64,000 bases of DNA from Actinacidiphila sp. DG2A-62 (GCF_035825295.1 NZ_JAYMGI010000002.1:6129501-6193500), one strand, 5' to 3'. Shown: positions 37,330-47,458, counted from the first letter of the stretch. Translations and numbers: made by a program. Notes: generated by a model not told the origin, from the sequence alone.

Positions 37330-37976
37330 GAGGCGCTCCTCGCGTCCGTGCGTGCGGCGGTCCGGATAGCCGCCCTAAGGAAGCGACGGCAATGTACTCC
37401 GTGTACTAACGTATGGAGCCTCGCGGGGGCTGTCAATACGAAGGACTTCGCCTATGTGGCTAAAATTTGTCCGTATTTGACCTCAACAAGCGAGGCCTCG
37501 TAGCGCTGAGGAATTGAATACGTGTACAAACTAAGGGTGCTGTGGGTTGCGGCGTGCCGTGCTGCACTCAGCAGCTCGGTGCCTTGCATGGAGACCGGGC
37601 GCCTCGTGGGCGCAGCCCGGCCGGATGAGGTGTCCGGGGCCTGCTGCCGCTGTCGTCGTGCACGCAATGCACACGCCGCCGACGAGCCATGCCTGGTGTG
37701 CGGCTGGGCTGGCCGTTCTGCCTGCGCAGCAGATCCCGAGACTCACGCACTGGTGGGGTCGTGCAGGGTGTCGTTGGGCTGCTGCTCGACCGCTCGGCTT
37801 GAGCAACTGGCGCCGGCCGTCAGGCAGTTGGATCGCGCAGGTGGCCTGCGTCTGCTGCTGCTGTGCCCGCCGAGGCGGGCGCAGCAGCAGTGAACTCCAC
37901 TGGCCCCGCCTCGGCGTCGGCCCAACTGCCCCGCCTGCAGCCGGAGAAGCATCCCCTGCCCACGAGGCACTACTGG
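37330..37976. other. intergenic region with palindromic site, no gene seen
   Basis: About 650 bases. At 37397-37418 arms ctcc and ggag bracket gtgtactaacgtat, the promoter-side motif discussed under findings. At 37435-37481 tcaatacg and ccgtatttga form a loose inverted pair around an AT-richer stretch. The remainder holds only cysteine-rich shadow frames on both strands. Confidence 0.45.
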
Positions 37977-38888
37977 CTAGTTGACCAGCAGGACCAGGCG
38001 GCCTCGTACGCGTCCGCTCTCGCTGACGCGGTGGGCTTCGGCGATGTCAGCGAGGGGGAAGGTGCGGTCGACGGGAAGCCAGAATCGTCCGCTCTCGATG
38101 AGTTCGCCGATGGTGGCAAGAGAGTCGAAGCCGTGGCCGTCGACGAAGCCGTTGCTGAAGTGCACTCCGTGCTCTTTGGCCCCGTGGAAGTCGGCGAGGG
38201 TGATGACGTTCTGTGCACCGCCCGCCATGTCGATGAGCTGGGGCAGAACACCGCTTCCTGCGATGTCGAGAGCGACATCGACGCCGTTCGGGGCGAGAGC
38301 GTAAACGCGCTCGGTCATGCCGTCGCCGTAGGTGACGGGCTCTGCGCCGAGCAGGCGGAGGTAGTTCTGATTGGCGGCGCTGGCCGCGCCGATGACGCGT
38401 GCACCTCGGGCGACGGCGAGTTGGATGGCAGTGCTGCCGATGCCGCCGGAGGCGCCGTTGATGAACAGAGTCGTTCCGTTGGTGACGCCGAGTTGGTTGA
38501 GCGATCGGGTGGCTGTCTCCAGGGCGATGGGGAGTCCGGCGGCGCCGACGAATCCGAGGGAGGGCGGGATGATGGCACGGAAGGTCAGCAGTGCCAGCTC
38601 GGCGGCCCCGGCGCCGTCGTCGGAAATGCCGAACACGCGGTCGCCGACGGCCACGTCGGTGACGCCTTCGCCGACCTCGTCGACCACGCCCGCGACATCG
38701 CGGCCCGTGGTCTGCGGAAGCTCCGCACCGAAGCTGAGCTGGCCCTGGCGCAGCTTCCAGTCGGTGCCGCTGATACCGGCGGCACGGACGGCGATGCGGA
38801 CCTGGCCGGGGCCGGGGTGCGGATCCGGCAGGTCCACGATCTTCAGGACCTCCGGGCCCCCGTACTCGCTGAACTGTGCTGCTTTCAT
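37977..38888 (-). CDS. zinc-independent quinone oxidoreductase-like MDR protein (303 aa)
   Basis: Medium-chain dehydrogenase/reductase: MKAAQFSEYGGPEVLKIVDL, GQVRIAVRAAGISGTDWKLR, TGRDVAGVVDEVGEGV and the NADPH Rossmann loop INGASGGIGSTAIQLAVARG. The catalytic zinc ligands of alcohol dehydrogenases are lacking, so NADPH:quinone reductase or enoyl reductase is likely. Start taken at the ATG at 38888; a weaker upstream ATG at 38909 adds seven residues. Followed on the chromosome by the divergent-order MFS gene on the same strand. Confidence 0.88.
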   Translation of the reverse strand: MKAAQFSEYGGPEVLKIVDLPDPHPGPGQVRIAVRAAGISGTDWKLRQGQLSFGAELPQTTGRDVAGVVDEVGEGVTDVAVGDRVFGISDDGAGAAELALLTFRAIIPPSLGFVGAAGLPIALETATRSLNQLGVTNGTTLFINGASGGIGSTAIQLAVARGARVIGAASAANQNYLRLLGAEPVTYGDGMTERVYALAPNGVDVALDIAGSGVLPQLIDMAGGAQNVITLADFHGAKEHGVHFSNGFVDGHGFDSLATIGELIESGRFWLPVDRTFPLADIAEAHRVSESGRVRGRLVLLVN

Positions 38889-39014
38889 GATTTTTCCCTT
38901 CAGATGCATGGGGTTGACGCAAAGGGTGCTATCTGCACCCTGCGGGAGGATCGGTGCGGGGGCACCGGCAAGACGGGGCGGGTACGCCGCCCGGGGTAGT
39001 GCGGGGCTGGGACG

Positions 39015-40549
39015 TCAGTGGGCGGCGACCGGCGCGGCGTTGGGATCGACCTTCAGTGGGCCGCTGCGGAACAGAGCGGCGGTCAGGATGGCGCACACCA
39101 GGAACACGGCCGCCGCGATCCAGAACACCAGGTGATAGCCCGCGATGGTGGCGTTGGCCACGGTTGCCGCCTGGGTGGCCGACTCTGCGTGGTCCTTCAG
39201 GTAGGCGGTCATCGCGGTGACGGCAAGCGAGCTGAACACGGCTGTGCCGATGGATCCGCCGATCTGCTGCGTGGTGTTGACCATGGCGGACGCCACTCCG
39301 GCCTCTTGGGACTGGACCCCGCTGGTGGCGGCGTTCGTCGCCGACCCGAAGATCATCCCGGATCCGAGGCCGAGGACGAGCAGGCCAGGAAGCACGCTTC
39401 CGGCGTAGGCGGTGCTGGTCCCGATGCCCGTGAACAGCGCCATGCCGATGACTGCGAGCAGGCACCCGGCCGGCACCAGCGGGCGCGGCCCGACACGTGG
39501 CAGCAGAGCTCCCGAGATGATCGCACCCACGATGAGCAGGCCGACCATCGGCAAGAACGCGATGCCGGTCTGGACGGGGCTGAACCCTAGGGCGTCCTCG
39601 AGGTAGTAGGTGAGGAACAGGAAGACCGCGAACGATCCCACCCCGGCCAGTCCGATCGACAAAAACGCCGCTCCCCTGTCGCGGTCCAAGATGACACCCA
39701 GGGGCAGCAGTGGGTGGCGGGTGCGACGCTCGATCAGTACGAAGACGGCCATGAGCAGCAGACCGGCGACCACCGGCCCGAGCGTTGATGCATCGGTCCA
39801 GCCCTTCGAAGCGGCGTTACCAAGGCCGAACACGACTCCGAACAGGCCCAGCACGCTGACGCTGGCGCCCCATATGTCCAGGCCAATCCGCTCCGGCCGG
39901 TCGCCTTCGCGGAGCCAGAGCAGGGCACCGATGAGGGCGACCGCCGCGATCGGCAGATTCACATACAGGCACCACCGCCACGACATGCTCTGCGTCAGAA
40001 CGCCGCCCAGCAGCAGTCCCACGGCGCCGCCGGCCCCGAGACTGCGCCAAAGATTCCGAAGGCACGTCCCCGTTCGGTGGCGTCGTGGGCGAAGGTGACC
40101 GAGACCAGGGACAGCGCTGCCGGAGCGAGCATCGCACCGAACGCGCCCTGGGCGATGCGAGCGGCCAGCAGCATCGGGAAGCTTTCGGCCGCGCCGCCGA
40201 GTGCGGATGCCAGGGCGAAGCCACCGACGCCAATCAGGAACAGCAGCTTGCGGCCGAAGAGATCCGACAGACGGCCCCCCAGCAGCAGGAGACTGCCGAA
40301 AGCCAGGGCGTATCCGGTCACCACCCACTGCCTGGCATCGGTGGAGAACCCTAGATCTTGCTGGGCGGTCGGCAGCGCGATGTTCACGATGGTCGAATCC
40401 AGGACGACCATCAGCTGCGCCAGACTCAACACGCCCAACGCCGTCCAGCGCCGGGCCGCTCCCGATGCGCTGCTTGCACTACCGTGGTCGCCGACCTCGA
40501 GGAGAGCCGTCTGTCGGCTGCTTCCTGTCGGCGGGGTGTCGGAACTCAT
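39015..40549 (-). pseudogene. DHA2-family MFS exporter, one-base frameshift
   Basis: Fourteen-helix drug/proton antiporter of about 510 residues. The N-terminal part has LMVVLDSTIVNIALPTAQQD (motif C-like of DHA2), ARQWVVTGYALAFGSLLLLG GRLSDLFGRK (two segments) and GIFGAVSG. The frame then breaks in a run of four G at about 40036; restoring a fifth G gives GAVSGAGGAVGLLLGG. The rest runs to the stop at 39015 (SMSWRWCLYVNLPIAAVALI, FLTYYLEDALGFSPVQTGIA). ATG at 40549 (MSSDTPPTG). The degraded marR at 40560-40857 precedes it on the same strand. Probably exports toxic aromatic compounds. Confidence 0.85.
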
Positions 40550-40559
40550 GTGGTGTCTC

Positions 40560-40857
40560 TCTTCTTACTCATCAGCTCGGTGCTTCTTGGCCGGTGTGAC
40601 GGGGGGCGAAGTAGCTGTCGGCAGGGGGCAGTCGACGGAGAGCCGTTGAACGCACGGATGCGCCCCTCGGGCGCTCGGGAAAGCCGCACGCCTTGCGAAC
40701 CGGCGGTCCAGCGCGCATATCGGGCCTGGCGCGCAGGAGGACTTCGGCGAGGGCTCGCCGTGCGTTCCTCCTGCACCGGCCCGGCCCTGCCGTTCAGGTT
40801 CGGCAGTGGCCTGCTGAAGCCCTCAACGGTCGCGGTCAGTGCTGCACGATCACGCAC
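40560..40857 (-). pseudogene. degraded marR gene
   Basis: Only the ends of a MarR gene survive. MRDRAALTATVEGFSRPLPN resembles the start of the MarR protein at 25137 (MDDRAALFENLEDFGERLQN). The end, RIRAFNGSPSTAPCRQLLRP then MSKK, resembles its C-terminus at both protein and DNA level. The central DNA-binding domain is missing. Upstream DNA keeps tagcg/cgcta elements like those of the intact copy. The downstream MFS gene is therefore no longer controlled by its original local repressor. Confidence 0.72.
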
Positions 40858-41140
40858 GCCGAAATACTAGCGATGGCGCAACTAAAACACAACTGCGAAT
40901 ATCGCTACCCCCTACCTATCGCTAGGTGGCCATGATGCGCGCCGAGTACGCATCCATGGGAGCGTGCCACTCCGTGGCACGCATCGAGACCCGGCGCAGA
41001 GCGGGCCGCGTTCCGGCACCGAGCTCGGGCTTCCCGAAGAGGGAGCGGCCGGAGCCGACAAGCGATGGTCGCCGGCCCCGACATTGACGCTTCCCGGCCT
41101 GCCGCCCCGAGGCGGGCCGGCGCCACGACAAATGCTGGAT

Positions 41141-41193
41141 TATCAGCAGTGGAATAAGTCTGTATCAACGTTTCACTGGTGTATATCGGCCCG
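41141..41193 (+). promoter_or_regulatory. LysR-type promoter region, duplicate of the one at 49.8 kb
   Basis: Bases 41162-41193 (starting gtatcaacgtttcactggtg) are identical to the reverse complement of 49792-49823, and similarity continues leftward (ggattatca...tggaat). The site contains a T-N11-A pattern (tatacaccagtga on the other strand) as expected for a LysR operator. Here it drives rightward transcription toward an FAD-monooxygenase relic. Confidence 0.7.
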
Positions 41194-41340
41194 CCTTCCC
41201 TACCGTCGGAAGCACTCAATGCCCAGGAGGGCGCCGTGGACATCAGCGTCTGCCCATCGCGAGCACCATGACCCCCGTCCCCCGGTATGCCAGCACAGGT
41301 AGGTGGACGGTGAGGGCACCGTCGTGATCATCCGCCGGGG

Positions 41341-41630
41341 ATGGAAATGGAGATTCCACAGCTGCGCGCCAATGCCGCCGGAGCCTGCCCCTGGATTCCG
41401 GCCCACTGCGCCGACGGTCTTCGACCATCTCGGCGTCGGCGTCCCGGTGCCCGAATCGACGCGCCCACCGGGACGTACATCCACGATCCGGCCGGACGGC
41501 TGCTCAAGACCCCGACGTTCGATCCTGAAGACCGTCAATACCTGCTGGCCCACCGGAACAAGCTGATCGAGCTCGTCTCCCCGACGCGGTACGACGGCAC
41601 AAATCCGGCTGTCCACTGGGCTGCGGCGCA
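41341..41630 (+). pseudogene. N-terminal relic of an FAD-dependent monooxygenase
   Basis: Two frames contain matching pieces: VFDHLGVGVPVPESTRPPG in one, and GTYIHDPAGRLLKTPTFDPE then RQYLLAHRNKLIELVSPTRY in the other. They line up with the region AVFDELGLGEQV...HRYLLVHRAKLNDLLAEA of the monooxygenase at 44754. No C-terminal domain follows, so the gene was lost after duplication. It lies downstream of a copy of the LysR-type promoter. Confidence 0.6.
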
Positions 41631-41850
41631 CGGAGCAACGTGGCCCGTGGCACAGGACCCGTGAACCTCAGAGGATCGCTCACCGGTGCGTGCCGTGTGA
41701 CGGCTCGGCCTCCGAAGGCCAGGCGAACACCGGCTCATCCACCACTGGAGGGTGGCGCACACACTCCACAGGGCTCTTGCGTCGCCCACGAGTTGGCCGT
41801 CGACGGGCCGGCTTGGCGGAGGCCGCGAGGAACGCACAGAAGAGGAAAGC

Positions 41851-42164
41851 ATGTTCTACGAGATACGCACCGAGCACGCCCGTCCCGGCAGTGGCCCCGA
41901 ACTGACCCGCTATATGGACGTGACCGTCATCCCACTGCACCAGGAAAGGGGGATGCAGGTGCTGGAGCATTCACGGTGAGCGATGACGAGAACAGCTTCG
42001 TCTGGATCCGCCGCTTCGAGGACGTCGCGGATCGGCAACGGGTCTTGGACGCCGTCCACCAAGACCCCCGATGCGCGTCCATCGTGGCGACCGTGTCCGC
42101 GCTGACGGACGGCATGGCGTCCACCATCCGCCTGAATCCCACCCCCTGGTCGGGCCTCAGGTGA
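41851..42164 (+). pseudogene. NIPSNAP-family protein, one-base frameshift
   Basis: A small alpha/beta-barrel protein of about 104 residues: MFYEIRTEHARPGSGPELTR, ERGMQVL, then after one missing G near 41965 GAFTVSDDENSFVWIRRFED and a conserved tail to TPWSGLR at 42164. RBS agaggaaagc precedes the ATG at 41851. NIPSNAP-like proteins often accompany oxygenases or isomerases in degradative clusters; enzymatic role unknown. Confidence 0.78.
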
Positions 42165-42358
42165 TCGCGTTCACATTCCCGCCCATCTAGCCATCGACGG
42201 CGGCCGTTACCTGCGTCTTCGAACGCGGGCCCTGGTGCCCACGATCGTCCGCCTCCGTCTCGCCTCACCTAGCACAGCCGAACGACATGATCGCCGATCA
42301 TCCCTGAGGGATGCCCTATGACCGTCCATGCGCGCCTGATAACGAAGGTCGGCGGCCT

Positions 42359-42982
42359 ATGATCGACTGGCTGGAACTGGCCGAATCAGTCATTTCCTCA
42401 CCGTGGTTGTACGCGGTGCTGGCTGCGGTGTCCTTCCTCGACTCATTTCTTCCGCTGATACCGAGCGAGCCAGTCGTGATCGTCGCAGGTGTCTATGCCG
42501 CTTCCGGGGATACCTCGATCGTGCTCGTCATCGCAGCCACCACGTTGGGCGCATTTCTCGGTGATTGCGTACCCTACGGGGCCGGACGGCTGTTGAGTGA
42601 ACGAATTCTCAAACGTCTACCGCCCGGTTCCAAACGCCGGACAGCGCATGACTGGTTCGCCCGCGAACTCGATTCCCGTGGTGGCTTCATCCTGGTGACG
42701 ACCCGGTTCATCCCAGTGGGGCGTTACCTGGCCACCCTATCCACGGGTCTCGTGGGGTTTCCCATGGCCAAGTACGCACTCTTCGTCGGATTCGCGACGG
42801 CGGCATGGAGCACCTACACCGCCCTCACCGGCTACCTGGGGGGCGTCGTATTCCAGGAGAACACGCTGCTGGCTATCGCCGTCGGCGTCGGGCTGGCTTT
42901 CGTGGTGACTGGTGTTATCGAAGCCATTCGCTATTTCCGCCGCCGCAGGGGCGCGGTCGCGGCGGACCCGGCCCTCAACTGA
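42359..42982 (+). CDS. DedA/VTT-family membrane protein (207 aa)
   Basis: Integral membrane protein with LPLIPSEPVVIVAGVYAASG, LGDCVPYGAGRLLSERILKR, and RFIPVGRYLATLSTGLVGFP, which corresponds to the conserved R-x3-G-R motif of DedA proteins, plus terminal helices and a basic tail (YFRRRRG). DedA members act in lipid translocation and membrane stress. ATG at 42359 selected over 42311 because the domain begins there. Contextual link with the oxidative genes unclear. Confidence 0.87.
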   Translation: MIDWLELAESVISSPWLYAVLAAVSFLDSFLPLIPSEPVVIVAGVYAASGDTSIVLVIAATTLGAFLGDCVPYGAGRLLSERILKRLPPGSKRRTAHDWFARELDSRGGFILVTTRFIPVGRYLATLSTGLVGFPMAKYALFVGFATAAWSTYTALTGYLGGVVFQENTLLAIAVGVGLAFVVTGVIEAIRYFRRRRGAVAADPALN

Positions 42983-43146
42983 AGTGCATCTGCTCAACCT
43001 TCCGTTCCGGTGCCGGAGGCTGGCAGCCGGGCAGATAAGAGGAGGAGATCTCACGAATTGCAGTGGACTGCGCGCACCCATGACAAATCGTCGCAGTATG
43101 CCCACCGGTCGGCCATCAGGCATCCCTTCCGCGGAATTTGGTACCC

Positions 43147-43910
43147 ATGGACGTTGGACACATACTGCTGCTGGTCTTCGCGGGTGTGGTGGCCGGCGGA
43201 ATCAACTCACTCGCCGGCGGGGGCTCGCTGATCACGTTCCCCAGCCTGATGGTGACCGGTCTTCCCACGGTCGAGGCAAACGTCACGAACTCGGTCTCGG
43301 TCTTTCCCGGCTACGTCTCCAGCGTGCTGGGCAGCCGGGCCGACCTCACCGGGCAGTGGCCCCGTATCCGGGCCGTGCTGCCCGCCTGCGCCGCCGGTGC
43401 GGCCACCGGCTGCGCGGTGCTGCTTGTCACGCCTGCCCGGGCCTTCGAGCTCATCGCGCCTTTTCTCGTGCTCGGCGCGGCTGCGACGCTGTTCTTCCAG
43501 GAACGTCTGCGCGGTCTGGTGGGTCATCCGCGGGCGCTCAGCCACCGCCGCCGAACGGTCACTCTGCAGGTGGTCGTCTTTGTCGGCGCTGTCTACGGCG
43601 GCTATTTCGGCGCCGCCCTGGGCGTCATGTACGTTGCCGCACTGGCTCTGGTTCTCGACGAGCCTCTCCATCAGATCAACGCCGTCAAGAACGTCCTCAC
43701 CGTCACCGTGGGCGGCGTCACTCTTGTGACGTTTTCACTCTTCGGTCCGGTCAACTGGTTCGCCGTCCTGGTTCTGGGCCCGCGACGGTCGCGGGCGGTT
43801 ACACGGGGGCGATTTTGGCTCGGCGTCTGCCGGGCCGCCTCCTGAAGGCGCTCATCGTCACGTTCGGCACGACGATCGGCGCCGTCTTGCTCATTCGTGC
43901 GCTTACCTGA
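43147..43910 (+). pseudogene. TSUP (TauE/SafE-type) exporter, one-base frameshift
   Basis: Typical TSUP repeat: LLVFAGVVAGGINSLAGGGS LITFPSLMVTGLP (two segments), NVTNSVSVFPGYVSSVLGSR, and VVVFVGAVYGGYFGAALGVM in the second half. The frame breaks in a G run at about 43773; restoring one G gives LVLGPATVAGGYTGAILARR through a stop at 43910. About 254 residues, eight helices. The family exports sulfite/sulfonates or small carboxylates. ATG at 43147. Confidence 0.82.
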
Positions 43911-44086
43911 CACTCGCCGTGAACAACGCCGAGGCTTAGCTGGGGGTTCCCCGGCACTACGGAAATGACCGGTGCATGCCTCGTAGCGACCGGAAACTCG
44001 ACCCAAGGCAGCCGGCGTTGCAGCCGATGGAACTGAATTGCATGCCAGTAAACCGAGGATTTACCACATGGCACTGGATGGCATAA

Positions 44087-44593
44087 ATGTCACGATCTAA
44101 CGCGGTCGACATGGACACGACACTGCTCGGCCGTATGCGGATTGCCGACCTGGTCGCCAATCTGGCGCATGCTCAGGACTCTAAGGATTGGGGACTCTTT
44201 CGGAGCCTTTTTGCCGATCGGATGACGCTGGATCTGACCGAACGGTCCGGCGAGCCCGTCGAGGAGCTGACGGCAGACGAGATAACTGCGAAGACACGTA
44301 CCATCATTGATGGTTTTACCTGCACGCACCACGCCAGTTCCAATCTGCTCGTCGATATACACGGTGAGACCGCACGGTGCCGTGCACATATGGTCGCCTA
44401 TCACCACGTCCCGACCCCGGGTGTCGACCACCTCACCATGCGGGGCTATTGGCACCTAGACCTCGCCAGCGCGAACGGGAAATGGGTGATACGGCGATGG
44501 GCGATCGTGCGGGCCGCACCGTGGGAAGGAAATCAGGACCTGTACCGCATCGCTCGCGAAGGAGCTCAAACCGCTTTGCCGGATTCTCACTGA
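44087..44593 (+). CDS. SnoaL/NTF2-like protein (168 aa)
   Basis: Cone-shaped alpha+beta fold typical of SnoaL-like proteins: IADLVANLAHAQDSKDWGLF RSLFADRMTLDL (two segments), HHASSNLLVDIHGETARCRA HMVAYHH, YWHLDLASANGKWVIRRWAI. Members act as cyclases, dehydratases or ring-hydroxylating accessory subunits. ATG at 44087. A strong hairpin terminator directly follows the stop. Confidence 0.83.
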   Translation: MSRSNAVDMDTTLLGRMRIADLVANLAHAQDSKDWGLFRSLFADRMTLDLTERSGEPVEELTADEITAKTRTIIDGFTCTHHASSNLLVDIHGETARCRAHMVAYHHVPTPGVDHLTMRGYWHLDLASANGKWVIRRWAIVRAAPWEGNQDLYRIAREGAQTALPDSH

Positions 44594-44621
44594 AAGGGCC
44601 ACGGCTGGCGTGTGCCCTTTT
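44593..44621 (+). terminator. intrinsic terminator after the SnoaL-like gene
   Basis: Stem aaagggc-cacg paired with cgtg-t-gcccttt around loop gctgg, followed by further T, starting at the stop codon. Confidence 0.75.
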
Positions 44622-44753
44622 CCGTGGGCTCACAAATTTCGGCAGCGTGGTTTTCTGATGCCGACCGCATCCCCCTTCCGGCCTGACTGACATCGACGCC
44701 GCGCCCGGCGCGGAAAAGCAGAGAATTCTCAGCTCGTTCAGGAGGTACGACAC

Positions 44754-45843
44754 GTGCGTGCAGTTATTGTCGGCGGCGGGATCATTGGACTCACCACTGC
44801 GATCGCGTTGCGCAGGCAGGGCATCGAGGCGATGATCCACGAGCAGGCACCCGCGATCCGGGCGGCCGGTGCGGGGCTCGGGTTGTGGGCGAACGCGGTG
44901 GCAGTCTTCGACGAACTAGGACTGGGCGAGCAGGTGCGCGCCATCGGCCGGCCCGCGGAGATGTTCTTCCGGAACCACGCGGGCGAAGTGATCCATCCGT
45001 CCGGGTACTCCGACGACAACCACCGGTATCTGCTGGTGCACCGGGCCAAGTTGAACGACTTGCTCGCCGAGGCGGTGGGCCCCGACCACATCCGCCTTGA
45101 CTCGCGCCTAGTCGGCTACGACGAGACAGACACCGGCGTGACGGCTCATTTCGGTGATGGCACCAGGGCCGGAGCGGACCTGCTCGTCGGCGCCGACGGC
45201 GTGTACTCGATCGTTCGTTCCCTGCTGCTTCCGGGCAGTGAAGCCGTGGAGCACAAGGGTCACCACGCGTGGCGCGCGGTCGTCCCGCCGCCGGCGGGCA
45301 CCACCATCGACCGCAGCGTCATCGTGCTCGGCGAAGAGCGCACCCGTGGCGGATACGTGCCCACCGCCGACGGCACCGTGTACTGGTTGGTCAACCAGTT
45401 CGGCGTCGATCCGCTGCACGGCACGCCCAAAGAGCAAGCCGCAGAACGTGCAGCGTTCCTCGACACGACGGGCTGGAACCCGGCATTGCCCGCCCTGATC
45501 GCATCGACGCCGGACGAGCAGGTGCTGCACAACCAGGTCATGCTGGTGCCGCCGTTGGCGCGGTGGGTGTCGCAGCGGGTGGTTCTTGCCAGGCGATTCC
45601 GCTCACGCACTTTCCCCGCACATCACCGCGGGTGCGTCGCTGGGTGTGGAGGACGCGCTGTTGCTGGCCCGGCTGCTCACCTCCTGCGATGGCGTGGCGG
45701 CCGCGCTGGCCGCCTACGAAGCCGACCGGATCCCGCACTACCAGAGGGTCAGCGAGTTGGCCAAGACGGTGGAGGACTCTGCGACGCCGGAGGAATTCGC
45801 CGCCCACTATGCGGCCTTCAGACACTGGATGCTCAACCGGTAG
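44754..45843 (+). pseudogene. FAD-dependent monooxygenase, one-base frameshift
   Basis: Group A hydroxylase: GGGIIGLTTAIALRRQGIEA (FAD), AGAGLGLWANAVAVFDELGL, LLVGADGVYSIVRSLLLPGS (DG). The frame breaks at about 45583, just before the GD motif, by one extra A; the next frame reads LPGDSAHALSPHITAGASLG VEDALLLARLL (two segments) to the stop at 45843. About 362 residues. GTG at 44754 preceded by a perfect AGGAGG. Substrate not recognisable; it resembles the relic at 41.4 kb. Confidence 0.85.
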
Positions 45844-45868
45844 CGGCACTGACGACTTGGAGAACCGG

Positions 45869-46018
45869 ATGAGCCTGTACATCGAAACCAACGTCGCCGT
45901 GCCGATGCGCGACGGTGTCACGCTGGCAACCGATCTGTGGCGACCGGCCGGAATCGGCCCGTGGCCGGTCCTGCTCGCCCGCACTCCGTACGGCCGGACT
46001 GGGCTTGATCCGCTTTGA
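45869..46018 (+). pseudogene. N-terminus of a CocE/NonD-type hydrolase, cut by an IS
   Basis: MSLYIETNVAVPMRDGVTLA TDLWRP (two segments) then WPVLLARTPYGRTG is the conserved start of X-Pro-dipeptidyl-peptidase/CocE esterases. After 46002 the sequence is the end of an IS3 element. The remainder of the hydrolase is not found beyond the IS, so a deletion accompanied insertion. Starts 26 bases after the monooxygenase stop. Confidence 0.8.
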
Positions 46019-46062
46019 CGGACATTCGAGATCAGGGGCTCTGCCCCGGGAGGATGTCCATC

Positions 46063-46371
46063 ATGGAGAGCATGGGGAAGAAGAAGCCGCGCCCTCGCCG
46101 CTCGTTCACGCCGCAGTTCAAGGCCGAGATCGTCGAGCTGTGCCAGCGTGGCGACCGCACGGTCGGCCAGATCGCGAAGGACTTCGACCTGACCGAGACG
46201 GCGGTACGCGACTGGGTCAAGCAAGCCGAGGTCGACGCCGGCGAGCGCGACGGCCTGACCAGCAGCGAACGCGAGGAACTGGCTGCGCTTCGGCGGGAGA
46301 ACCGCCGGCTGCGTGAAGACGTCGACATCCTCAAGCGGGCCACGGCTTTCTTCGCGAAGGAGACCCGGTGA
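46063..46371 (+). CDS. IS3-family transposase subunit OrfA (102 aa)
   Basis: Helix-turn-helix DNA-binding subunit (KAEIVELCQRGDRTVGQIAK DFDLTETAVRDWVKQ, two segments) followed by a leucine-zipper-like coiled coil (LAALRRENRRLREDVDILKR). ATG at 46063 follows GGGAGG at 9 bases. Its TGA overlaps the GTG of orfB (GTGA). Confidence 0.87.
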   Translation: MESMGKKKPRPRRSFTPQFKAEIVELCQRGDRTVGQIAKDFDLTETAVRDWVKQAEVDAGERDGLTSSEREELAALRRENRRLREDVDILKRATAFFAKETR

Positions 46372-47246
46372 CGGTTCACCCGTTCATCGAGGCGGAGAAA
46401 AGCGCAGGTCACAGCGTCAAACGCGCCTGTGAGCTACTTCAGGTCTCCCGAGCCGCCTACTACGCCCGCCGCACCGGCACCCCCGGCCCCCGCGCGGTCC
46501 GCGACGCCGAACTGACCGAGCAGATCACCGCTGTCCACGCCAGGTCGCGGGGAACCTACGGTGCCCCACGCGTCCACGCCGCCCTGGTGCGCGACGGCGC
46601 TGCGTGTGGGCGTCGCCGTGTCGCCCGGCTGATGCGGGCGGCCGGCCTGGCAGGCCGACACCGCAGACGACGGCAGCCGACCACCGTCCCCGACCCCCGG
46701 GCGGTCACCCGTCCCGACCTCATCAGCCGGGACTTCCAGCCCGACCCCACCGGGCTTGACGCCCGCTGGTGCGGCGACATCACCTACATCCCGACCGAGG
46801 AAGGCTGGCTCTACCTGGCCACCGTCATCGACATCGCCTCACGCCGCGTCGTCGGCTGGGAAACCGCCGACCACATGCGCACTGATCTGGTCGCAGACGC
46901 CCTGACCACCGCCTGCCGGCAGCGTCGCCCGATGCGACCGGTGATCTTCCACTCGGATCGCGGAAGCCAGTACACCAGCCAGCAATTCGCCGCCCTGGCA
47001 GACCAGTTCGGGGTCCGTCTGTCAGTCGGCCGCACCGGGCAATGCTGGGACAAGGACAACGCACTGGCCGAATCGTTCTTCGCCACCATCAAACGCGAAC
47101 TGCTCGACACGACCACCTGGCCCACCCGGGCCGCCGCCCGAACCGCGATCTTCGACTTCATCGAGGGCTGGTACAACTTGCACCGACTGCACAGCAGCCT
47201 CGACTACCGCAGCCCCGCCGAGTACGAGACCGCACTCGCAGCCTGA
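46368..47246 (+). CDS. IS3-family transposase subunit OrfB (292 aa)
   Basis: DDE recombinase: WCGDITYIPTEEGWLYLATV (first Asp), VIFHSDRGSQYTSQQFAALA (second Asp), DNALAESFFATIKRELL (Glu), and a C-terminal HRLHSSLDYRSPAEYE signature. Start GTG overlaps the orfA stop, giving coupling; whether a fused OrfAB is also made by frameshifting cannot be seen. Confidence 0.9.
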   Translation: MTVHPFIEAEKSAGHSVKRACELLQVSRAAYYARRTGTPGPRAVRDAELTEQITAVHARSRGTYGAPRVHAALVRDGAACGRRRVARLMRAAGLAGRHRRRRQPTTVPDPRAVTRPDLISRDFQPDPTGLDARWCGDITYIPTEEGWLYLATVIDIASRRVVGWETADHMRTDLVADALTTACRQRRPMRPVIFHSDRGSQYTSQQFAALADQFGVRLSVGRTGQCWDKDNALAESFFATIKRELLDTTTWPTRAAARTAIFDFIEGWYNLHRLHSSLDYRSPAEYETALAA

Positions 47247-47458
47247 CCACCACACCAACGGTGTCCGCCAAAGCGGAACAAGCTCAGGCTTGCGGTCACT
47301 CACGCAGTCACCTCAGCACGGCGCCAGCCCCGCGACCTGCCGGAGGCGGCAAGGCCACACGTTCAGGCGACGACAGAGCGGATTTAATCTCTCATTCCGC
47401 CCTCTCAGATCCTCAGGATCCAGTGTCTCGTGTGTCCAAGATCAGGGGTCAAGGCCCC

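Larger units (their letters stand above)
46003..47283. mobile_element. IS3-family element with intact orfA/orfB
   Basis: Inverted repeats of about 22 bases with two mismatches at 46003-46024 and 47262-47283 (core tccgctttgNcggaca). No obvious target duplication, consistent with a rearranged flank. Both transposase genes are open. Confidence 0.82.

Noticed and set aside
37522-37984. Cysteine-rich small frames on both strands
   Set aside because: No ribosome site and conflicting frames; cysteines come from a TGC-rich stretch rather than a metal-binding pattern.
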